DNA of 64,000 bases, taken from contig NZ_WKJJ01000013.1 in the NCBI RefSeq assembly GCF_009674485.1, forward strand, positions 1 to 64,000, in the 5' to 3' direction. The position numbers and the translations under genes were made by a program. The DNA comes from Pseudoduganella rivuli (GTDB lineage: Bacteria; Pseudomonadota; Gammaproteobacteria; Burkholderiales; Burkholderiaceae_D). A model generated the notes under the pieces. The model did no database searches. It had not been told where the DNA came from and worked only from the letters and a program-made list of their open reading frames with translations. This document shows positions 34,814 to 41,557 of this stretch, in pieces; positions within the stretch are counted from its first letter, which is position 1; each line of letters begins with the position of its first letter.

Positions 34814-35773
34814 TTACGCTTTTTCCGGGCGTTTGAACGTGGTTTCGCCCTGGTTGATCGTGCAATCGAACACGTGTTTGCGCAATTCGGGGACGCGGTC
34901 CGAGAACAGGCGATCGAACGCGTGCTCTTCGTCGAGGCCCAGGTTCATGCGCAGGCCGACCAGTTTGTGCGAGTTGGCCAGGTTGCGCAGGCGGGTCTGG
35001 CGGGCCAGTTGTTCGCGCGGGCTGCGGATTTTGCGGGATTCATCTTCGAAGTACTTGATCAGCACGCATTCGATGATGTCCATCCGTTCCTTCAGGAGCT
35101 GTTCCTGCGCGACTTCCGAGCCGTCATCCATCGGATGGCGGGCGCCGAAGGTGTTGATGTTCATGCGCTGGATCAGCAGGAAATTGTCATTGTCCGGCTG
35201 GTTGCGGTCGGCGATGCGGTTGACGCTGGACAGGCGGCCTTTCAGCAGGCGGCCGGCCGGGTCGTGCGTCTGGCCCACGTAATGCACCTTGGTCGGGAAG
35301 TTCAGCTTTACGTCAAAGTTTTGCAGCAAGTCATGCACGGAATAGGTTTCGATCAGCGAACCCCAGTTCAGCGTGATGAACTTGTCGAACATCTGGACCG
35401 TGGGCTTCTTTAAGGTCGCGTCCTCCGGTGTTTTCAGGTCGATGGTGACGGTTTCCTTGACCTGGTCGGCACCCACGATCAGCGGTACCGTCAGTTTCAG
35501 CGAAAAGAAGCCCCAGCTGGTCGAACGTTTCAGGTCGAAGCGCAGGCGCGGACGGCTGACCAGCAGATAGATCAGCCGCTTGTCCAGCGTACCTTCGATG
35601 GCGAACTGCATGCGCCGCAGGTAGCGGCCCAGCGGGTCGCGGAAATCCGGCGCGGGCGGGAAATCCGTGATCAAGTCATACCAGTAGAATTTGGATTCGG
35701 TTGCCGTCACATCCCAGCTTTGGGGCATGTGACTCTGCGCAGCCGCATCCGCCATCATGTCATCGCCAGTCAT
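34814..35773 (-). CDS. Hypothetical protein, possible GIY-YIG-like segment
   Basis: 319 aa from ATG 35773 (CGGAGCATTAC upstream): MTGDDMMADAAAQSHMPQSWDVTATESKFYWYDLITDFPPAPDFRDPLGRYLRRM.... A middle segment, VHYVGQTHDPAGRLLKGRLSSVNRI, looks like the second half of a GIY-YIG motif (YVGQTxDPxxRL), but the first GIY half is not obvious and I do not claim nuclease activity. No signal peptide. It lies just upstream of ssrA, transcribed in the same direction. Function not recognised. Confidence 0.7.
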   Translation of the reverse strand: MTGDDMMADAAAQSHMPQSWDVTATESKFYWYDLITDFPPAPDFRDPLGRYLRRMQFAIEGTLDKRLIYLLVSRPRLRFDLKRSTSWGFFSLKLTVPLIVGADQVKETVTIDLKTPEDATLKKPTVQMFDKFITLNWGSLIETYSVHDLLQNFDVKLNFPTKVHYVGQTHDPAGRLLKGRLSSVNRIADRNQPDNDNFLLIQRMNINTFGARHPMDDGSEVAQEQLLKERMDIIECVLIKYFEDESRKIRSPREQLARQTRLRNLANSHKLVGLRMNLGLDEEHAFDRLFSDRVPELRKHVFDCTINQGETTFKRPEKA

Positions 35774-35831
35774 GTAATGCTCCGATATCAGTGAAGGGCA
35801 AGGTGCCACCTACACATATAGTAGTTGCGAA

Positions 35832-35847
35832 ATTGCCGTACGGCAAT
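35832..35847. promoter_or_regulatory. 16-bp perfect palindrome between gph and the next gene
   Basis: ATTGCCGTACGGCAAT, 58 bases upstream of the ATG at 35773 and 14 bases past the gph stop. It has no loop and no T-run, so it is more like an operator than a terminator. Confidence 0.4.
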
Positions 35848-35860
35848 ATCTGCGTAGAAA

Positions 35861-36559
35861 CTATGCTGCCATTGTGGCATCGGACAACGCCGATTGCACC
35901 AAGTCCAGCAGCGCTTGTGGCGAATCGAGCAAATGGTCGGCATTCCACGTGGCCGGTTCGGAACTGCCGCAGTAGCCCCAGGCGCAGGCCACCGTCAACA
36001 TGCCGGCGGCGGCGCCCGCCTGGATGTCGCGCAAGTCGTCGCCCACGTACCAGCATTGTTCCGGCGGAATGCCGATGCGGCGTGCCGCTTCCAGCAAGGG
36101 TTCCGGGTGGGGTTTCGGATACGGAGTGGTATCGCCGGAAATCACGCAGCCCGCGTGCCCCAGGCCGATCAGCGGCACCAGTGCGTCGGTGAAACGGGCC
36201 GGCTTGTTTGTCACGATGCCCCACGACAAGCCCGCCGCTTCCAGTCCCGCCAGCAATTCCGCCACGCCGTCGAACAGACGGCTGTGGACGGCGATGGCCG
36301 CCTCGTAATTGTCCAGGAAGCCGGTTTTCAGCTCTTCAAAACCGTCGTCATGCGGCAACAGGCCAAAGGCCGCGCCGATCATGCCGCGCGCGCCGGCCGA
36401 CGCGGTCGGACGCAGTAATTCGTACGGCGTCAGCGCCAGGCCGCGCTCGGCGCGCAGCAGGTTGACGGCCGCAGCCAGGTCGGGCGCCGTGTCGGCCAGC
36501 GTACCGTCCAGGTCGAACAGGATGGCGCGAGGCGCGGTGAAAGAGCGGGCAGTGGTCAT
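35861..36559 (-). CDS. gph: Phosphoglycolate phosphatase (HAD family)
   Basis: 232 aa. HAD motif I is ILFDLDGTLADTAPDL (nucleophile Asp), motif II GIVTNKP, motif III Lys in PYPKPHPEPLLEAARRIG, motif IV YVGDDLRDIQAG. It dephosphorylates 2-phosphoglycolate arising from oxygenation or DNA damage. Follows ubiG by 15 bases, an arrangement common in betaproteobacteria. Confidence 0.93.
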   Translation of the reverse strand: MTTARSFTAPRAILFDLDGTLADTAPDLAAAVNLLRAERGLALTPYELLRPTASAGARGMIGAAFGLLPHDDGFEELKTGFLDNYEAAIAVHSRLFDGVAELLAGLEAAGLSWGIVTNKPARFTDALVPLIGLGHAGCVISGDTTPYPKPHPEPLLEAARRIGIPPEQCWYVGDDLRDIQAGAAAGMLTVACAWGYCGSSEPATWNADHLLDSPQALLDLVQSALSDATMAA

Positions 36560-36574
36560 ATCGGATCAGGTCGG

Positions 36575-37291
36575 TCAGGCAGGGCGCGTACACGCCACCA
36601 TGTAATTGACGTCAGTATCGTCGTTCAGCGAGTAAATCTTGCTCAACGGGTTATACCCCAGGCCTTTCAGGCTGTCTACCTGCAAGCCAGCACTGCGTAT
36701 ATATTGCGACAATTCTGCCGGCGTGATGAATTTTGCGTAATCGTGCGTGCCTTTTGGGAGCAGGCGCAACAGATATTCCGCGCCAATCACGGCAAACAGG
36801 TACGACTTCGGATTGCGGTTCAAGGTCGAAAAGAAAACTTTGCCGCCCGGCTTTACCAGGGTGGCGGCGGCCTGCACGATGGCGGCCGGGTCGGGGACGT
36901 GTTCCAGCATTTCCATGCACGTCACCACGTCATACTGGCCCGCTTCCTGGGCCGCCATGTCTTCCGCGGCGATCAACTGGTAGCGCACCTGCACGCCGGA
37001 TTCCAGGCTGTGCAAGTCGGCCACTTTCAGGGCTTTTTCAGACAGGTCGATCCCGGTGACCTTGGCGCCTTTGCGCGCCATCGATTCGGCCAGGATGCCG
37101 CCGCCGCAGCCGATGTCGATCACGTTCTTGCCCGCCAGCGGGGCGCGCGCGTTGATCCATTCCAGGCGCAGGGGGTTGATTTCGTGCAGGGGACGGAATT
37201 CGGAAGTGGGGTCCCACCAGCGGTGGGCCAGCTCACTGAATTTTTGGAGTTCGAGAGGGTCGGCGTTCATAGTCGGCATGATAACGGACAT
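36575..37291 (-). CDS. ubiG: Ubiquinone biosynthesis O-methyltransferase
   Basis: 238 aa (238 with the first ATG at 37291; ATG 37270, MNADPLELQKF, may be the real start). UbiG signatures: FSELAHRWWDPTSEFRPLHEINPLRLEWI, SAM motif VIDIGCGGGILAESMARKGAKVTGIDLSEKALKVA, EMLEHVPDPAAIV and FFSTLNRNPKSYLFAVIGAEYLLRLLPKGTHDYAKFI. It performs both O-methylations of ubiquinone synthesis at the inner membrane. Followed by gph in the same operon. Confidence 0.96.
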   Translation of the reverse strand: MSVIMPTMNADPLELQKFSELAHRWWDPTSEFRPLHEINPLRLEWINARAPLAGKNVIDIGCGGGILAESMARKGAKVTGIDLSEKALKVADLHSLESGVQVRYQLIAAEDMAAQEAGQYDVVTCMEMLEHVPDPAAIVQAAATLVKPGGKVFFSTLNRNPKSYLFAVIGAEYLLRLLPKGTHDYAKFITPAELSQYIRSAGLQVDSLKGLGYNPLSKIYSLNDDTDVNYMVACTRPA

Positions 37292-37352
37292 TTGCCGGAC
37301 GCCAAAGCGCGCGCCGGAGAATTCTTGTAGCGCACCGGCGCGCTGTCGCGAA

Positions 37353-37901
37353 TTATTGCTTGGGTGGTTTTTTCACGAACACGATTTTATCGATGACGGC
37401 TTCGCCGCTGCGGTCCAGGTGGTATTGGATCGACGCATTGTATTTGGAGGCCGGATCAATCAGGCTTTCCGTGCGCGCCATCTTGATGAACGAGAAAATC
37501 GTCGGCAGCAGGCCCAGCACGAATTTCGGCTTCAGCGGCGCGTCGGCCTGCTGCGTCAGCGCCACTTCGCCCTTGGAGGCGACGGCGGTAATCCATTTGT
37601 CCATGCGTCCCGGGATCGCGTTCAGCGAAATCTTGCCGGTGATGGCCACTTCCACCTGGTCCTTGCCCGCTGCCAGCTGGCTCGACAAGGCATTGTCGAA
37701 CAGCGACGAATCCAGGAACACCACCGACGCTGGCGGCGGCGCTGCCGGTTCGGCGGCGGGCGCGGCGGCTGTGGCCGCAGCCGTTGCCTGGGCGGCCGGC
37801 CCCGGCGGGGTGGCGTCCGATGCCTGGCTCGATTGTGCGTAGGCGGGGGCGGTCAGGATGGCCGCCAGCACGAGCGCGGACGGGATCAGTTGGAGTTTCA
37901 T
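37353..37901 (-). CDS. Exported protein of unknown function, last gene of the caspase operon
   Basis: 182 aa from ATG 37901 (AAGGATGCAACA). Signal peptide (MKLQLIPSALVLAAILTAPAYAQ), Ala/Pro linker, then a compact domain VFLDSSLFDNALSSQLAAGKDQVEVAITGKISLNAIPGRMDKWITAVASKGEVALTQQ...HLDRSGEAVIDKIVFVKK. No known family is recognised. It starts 10 bases after the caspase gene stop, so it belongs to the OmpA-like / caspase operon and probably acts with them in the periplasm. Confidence 0.75.
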   Translation of the reverse strand: MKLQLIPSALVLAAILTAPAYAQSSQASDATPPGPAAQATAAATAAAPAAEPAAPPPASVVFLDSSLFDNALSSQLAAGKDQVEVAITGKISLNAIPGRMDKWITAVASKGEVALTQQADAPLKPKFVLGLLPTIFSFIKMARTESLIDPASKYNASIQYHLDRSGEAVIDKIVFVKKPPKQ

Positions 37902-37911
37902 TGTTGCATCC

Positions 37912-39585
37912 TTATAGTTCATGGAATTCAGTGATGACGGCGCCAAACGCGTCGGAGCAGCGTTCCGCCGTGGCGGCATCGCGCGCCACCCCGGGCTGGC
38001 ATTCCGGTTTCGACAGGCCGGCAGACGTGCCCAGCAGCCATTGCAGCCGTGCGCGGCCGCCGGCGTCGGTCAGGTTGTAGACGAAGGGACCCGCTTTGTT
38101 ATTACCCAGTTGCCCCAGGTCGCGCGGCGTGGCGCTGACCACCACCAGCATGCGGTCGGTGCCGGCCGGGCCCTGCGCCGTGATGCGCCAGTTCGGGCGC
38201 GGTAATTTCAAGCTTTCGCCGGCCTTGATGTAATTGTCGCCATCGCGGTCGTTCGGGAACAGCATGTAGTAACTCTTCTTGTCCGAGCCCAGCATGACGA
38301 CATAGACATAGCCTTCATGCGACGACGTGACGGACAAATCCAGTGCATCCTTGCCGATTTTCAGCATGCGGGCCGGGGACGTCACCGTGACTTTGCGCCG
38401 CGGGTCGCTTTGCGCAACGATATCGGCCAGGGCCGCGCCGGGGGCGGCTTGCACGACGGCGGGGGCGGTGGCCGGCGGTTTTACAGGCGCTTGCGCGACC
38501 GGTGCGGACGCCGAAGGCGCCGCCGTTGTCGCGGGGGCAGAAGTTGACGGTGGGGCTGCAACTGCCGCCATGGCGGCCGGTTTCACCGACGCCGCCGACG
38601 CGGCGCTGGTCAGCCACCCCGGCACGAAACCGGCGTTGCCGCCCAGGGTCATGTGCTGGGCGCCGAATTGCTGGTTGCCCTTGAAGCGCGCTTCGATGCG
38701 CTGTTGCGCGCAGGCGGAAATTTCATTGACGGAAATGGCGCCGGATTGGTCCAGGTCTTGCGCATCGTGCAGCATGCAGTCGCGCCACGCCTGTGTCGCC
38801 ACGCCGCCCGCGTCTTCATCGTCAAACGATACTTCATCCGGCCGCGACGAGGAAATCAGCACGATGTTGTGCGCCAGCGCGCCGGCTTTTTCCGCTTCGC
38901 CGCCCAGGCTGCGCGTGCGGATATTGGTGGGTTTCGAACAGGCATCGATAGCGCCGCCCGGCGAGAATTTCGGCGTCAGCTTGCCTTTCGGCGTCGACAG
39001 GCTGCGCGTCACGCCCAGCGGTTTGCCGACAATGCCGCCCGAATGGCAGGCGTCATAAAACACCATCAACTTGTCGGCCTTGTCCGAGATCGGCTTCATC
39101 AGGGTGGCCAGCTGGGCATTGGTCAGCGGCACGCTATCGGCGGGCAACAGCGCTTCCACGCAACCGTTGTCGGCCGGCGCCGGGCTGTAATAGCGGGTGC
39201 CGTGGCCTGAGTAATAAAAGAATACGCGGTCGCCGGGGCGGGTGCGGTTATTCAATTCCGCGATTTCCTGCGCGATGCGGGCCGATGTGGCTTCGTGGTC
39301 GCGCAAGACGTGGATATTGGCTTGCGGCACCTGCATGGCGAGCGCCATTTGCGTGGCGGAATCGATATCGTGCCCCACGCCCAGCAATGGCGGAATGCTC
39401 GGACTCATGTAATCGCCAATCGCAATGATCAGCGCATGGCGCGCCGCGCGGGGCTGGCTGGGCGGCTGGTCTGCCGGTTTGTTGCTGGCGGCAGGGACGG
39501 CTGGCGTGGCGGCGCCGGCTATGCCGGTGAAGGCCGCACCGGTCAGCGCCAGCACCAGGCTGGCGAGCAGGGGAGAAGGGCGCAT
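37912..39585 (-). CDS. Exported caspase family (C14) protease with EF-hand and DUF4384
   Basis: 557 aa with a signal peptide. Caspase-like domain: ALIIAIGDYMSP at 51-62, catalytic His128 in VFFYYSGHGTRYY and Cys180 in MVFYDACHSGG. Residues 277-288 (DLDQSGAISVNE) form a textbook EF-hand calcium loop within an inserted region. A Pro/Ala linker leads to a DUF4384-like domain (LDLSVTSSHEGYVYVVMLGSDKKSYYMLFPNDRDGDNYIKAGESLKLP). Metacaspases cleave after Arg or Lys and many need calcium; that fits the EF-hand but is inference. Three bases separate it from the upstream OmpA-like gene. Confidence 0.88.
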   Translation of the reverse strand: MRPSPLLASLVLALTGAAFTGIAGAATPAVPAASNKPADQPPSQPRAARHALIIAIGDYMSPSIPPLLGVGHDIDSATQMALAMQVPQANIHVLRDHEATSARIAQEIAELNNRTRPGDRVFFYYSGHGTRYYSPAPADNGCVEALLPADSVPLTNAQLATLMKPISDKADKLMVFYDACHSGGIVGKPLGVTRSLSTPKGKLTPKFSPGGAIDACSKPTNIRTRSLGGEAEKAGALAHNIVLISSSRPDEVSFDDEDAGGVATQAWRDCMLHDAQDLDQSGAISVNEISACAQQRIEARFKGNQQFGAQHMTLGGNAGFVPGWLTSAASAASVKPAAMAAVAAPPSTSAPATTAAPSASAPVAQAPVKPPATAPAVVQAAPGAALADIVAQSDPRRKVTVTSPARMLKIGKDALDLSVTSSHEGYVYVVMLGSDKKSYYMLFPNDRDGDNYIKAGESLKLPRPNWRITAQGPAGTDRMLVVVSATPRDLGQLGNNKAGPFVYNLTDAGGRARLQWLLGTSAGLSKPECQPGVARDAATAERCSDAFGAVITEFHEL

Positions 39586-39588
39586 GGG

Positions 39589-40176
39589 TTAAGGCTCCAG
39601 GCTGACGATGCGGACGCGGCGGTTTTCCGCCGCACCCGGGTCGGCCGGATTGAGCGGCTCGCTGGAACCCTTGCCTTCCGTGACCAGGCGGTCCGGCGCC
39701 ACCTGGTTGATCACCAGTACGCGCTTGACGGATTCCGCCCGCATGGCGGACAGCTTGCGGTTATAGGCGGCCTGGCCCGATGCATCGGTATGGCCTTCCA
39801 GGCGGAAGCGCATCTTGGACAATTCCGGCGACTTCATCGCGGTTGCCAGCGCCGCCAGCGTTTGCATGCTGGCTGGCTGCACCCGGTCGGAATTGACGTC
39901 GAACTGGATCGCCAGGCTGATGGAATTCGGTTGCGCCGGAGCGGTGGGGGACGGCGCCGGTGTGCCCGACGCTTCCGGCGTCGCGGCTTCCACGGCGAAA
40001 TTGCGGGTACGGCGCGGTTTCGGTGTGGAACTTGCAGCGTCCGCGGCAGGTGTGGCGGTGGCAGGCTTGGTTTTCAGCGCATCGATGATTTGCTGGGCGG
40101 AGGGTTCCACCGACGACGTTTGGGCCAGCGCGGCGCCGCACAACAGCAGTGCGGGCAGCAAATAGAGTTGTTTCAT
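39589..40176 (-). CDS. OmpA-like peptidoglycan-associated protein, first gene of the caspase operon
   Basis: 195 aa from ATG 40176, MKQLYLLPALLLCGAALAQ signal peptide, then a Pro/Thr/Ala linker and a C-terminal OmpA domain: ISLAIQFDVNSDRVQPASMQTLAALATAMKSP...FRLEGHTDASGQAAYNRKLSAMRAESVKRVLV...EGKGSSEPLNPADPGAAENRRVRIV. The domain binds peptidoglycan. No outer-membrane barrel and no lipobox, so it is a soluble periplasmic anchor. It leads the operon with the caspase gene. Confidence 0.88.
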   Translation of the reverse strand: MKQLYLLPALLLCGAALAQTSSVEPSAQQIIDALKTKPATATPAADAASSTPKPRRTRNFAVEAATPEASGTPAPSPTAPAQPNSISLAIQFDVNSDRVQPASMQTLAALATAMKSPELSKMRFRLEGHTDASGQAAYNRKLSAMRAESVKRVLVINQVAPDRLVTEGKGSSEPLNPADPGAAENRRVRIVSLEP

Positions 40177-40290
40177 GGCGAATAGATGTAATTGCAAGGT
40201 CTGTTAAGAATCTTACTCCTTATTGATGGTGGTCAACAGGTGATGCAGCCATTTACGCCACAGGAAAAACAGATATCACGGGTAAAAAAA

Positions 40291-40312
40291 ACCGCCCGGC
40301 AAGCCGGGCGGT
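40291..40312 (-). terminator. ompA terminator
   Basis: ACCGCCCGGC-AA-GCCGGGCGGT with an A-run on the plus-strand left, giving a T8 tail on the minus strand. Confidence 0.9.
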
Positions 40313-40354
40313 TGAGTGTTGCTTACATTGGGGCGCTTATTGCGCCCAACGGTA

Positions 40355-41077
40355 TTACTTGGTGTTGCGGGTACCAACCACTTCGATTTCCACGCGGCGG
40401 TTTTTAGCGCGGCCGGCTGCGGTCTTGTTGTCGTCCACAGGCTGCTTCTCGCCTTTGCCTTCGGTGTACACGCGGTTGGCTTCGATGCCTTTCGACACCA
40501 GGTAAGCTTTCACGGCTTCGGAACGGCGTACCGACAGTTTCTGGTTGTATTCATCGGTGCCCACGGAGTCGGTGTGGCCGACGGCGATGATGACTTCCAG
40601 GTTGATGCCGCCCAGTTTCGACGACAGGTCGTCCAGCTTGGCTTTGCCTTCAGGCTTCAGCACGGCTTTGTCGAAGTCGAAGAAGGCGTCGGCTGCGAAG
40701 CTGACTTTTTCCGAGGTCGGGGCTGGTGCTGGAGCGGCCTTAGGCGCTACAGGAGCCGGCGCCGGAGCTGGGGCAGGTGCTGGTGGTGGCGGAGGGGCCA
40801 CGCACTTGCCGTTTTCCAGCTTCTCTGGTTCCACGCAAATTGGCAGGTCGCAACCTGGAACGGCGTCAGCCGGGGTCCAGTAGCCGGTGCGCCAGCACAG
40901 ACCGAACGGGTCACGGGCGATGATGCCGCGTGCATCTTGCACATAGGCGCTCTTCGGCGTCGGTGCTTTGATGTCGGTGGTCACTGGAGCGAATGGCGGC
41001 TGCGTTGGCTGTTGCGCGGTGGCGCTACCAGCGATCACAGCGGACACTGCGAACAGCGAGGCGATGATTTTTTTCAT
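40355..41077 (-). CDS. ompA: OmpA family outer-membrane-associated protein
   Basis: 240 aa with signal peptide (MKKIIASLFAVSAVIAGSATAQ). N-terminal cysteine-containing segment (DPFGLCWRTGYWTPADAVPGCDLPICVEPEKLENGKCVAPPPPPAPAPAP), a Pro/Ala hinge, and the OmpA peptidoglycan-binding domain (FDFDKAVLKPEGKAKLDDLSSKLGGINLEVIIAVGHTDSVGTDEYNQKLSVRRSEAVKAYLVSKGI). There is no beta-barrel domain, the usual betaproteobacterial short form. AAAGGAAG precedes the ATG; likely strongly expressed. Confidence 0.93.
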   Translation of the reverse strand: MKKIIASLFAVSAVIAGSATAQQPTQPPFAPVTTDIKAPTPKSAYVQDARGIIARDPFGLCWRTGYWTPADAVPGCDLPICVEPEKLENGKCVAPPPPPAPAPAPAPAPVAPKAAPAPAPTSEKVSFAADAFFDFDKAVLKPEGKAKLDDLSSKLGGINLEVIIAVGHTDSVGTDEYNQKLSVRRSEAVKAYLVSKGIEANRVYTEGKGEKQPVDDNKTAAGRAKNRRVEIEVVGTRNTK

Positions 41078-41557
41078 ATTTTTTCTTCCTTTCGGGGTGT
41101 TATCCGCAGTAAAAACTGCGCAACTGTGTGTTACGTGGGGCGCATCCTACCATACCACCCCATAGTCGCGCCGGTTCCCGATTGCGAAACAATCAATTAA
41201 CTTCTCGTCCATTTTGCCATAGGGGACGAAAAAGAATACGAACGGTCCAAATTGAATCCAGTTCGCATCTTACCAAAATGTTGTGTTTATGCAACGTGGT
41301 TTGTACTTATCCGGCAATATTAAACAGAGATTATTTCAAGCCGGTGACCCGGAAGCTTGCGTTCACCAAAGTGGTGCAGTAGAAATCCGCGCGTCAAATG
41401 GTGCGGAAACAGCGCGGAAACGGCGCAGAAACGGCGCGTCGGAGCGTGGAATCTCGCGGGAGAGCGGGCGCCCATGCTAAAATCGTACGCTTGTCTTTGA
41501 GCGCGGCCTGTCCCGTGCCAGATAAGTCAACTACAGCAAAGAACAGACGACCCGCCA
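41078..41557. other. ompA/gyrA divergent leader, no gene
   Basis: 480 bases. AT-rich in the first 250 bases, where the ompA and gyrA promoters should lie. GCGGAAAC(A/G)GC-type units are repeated three times at 41402-41436, about 120 bases before gyrA. Short frames here show no ribosome site or motif. Confidence 0.6.
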
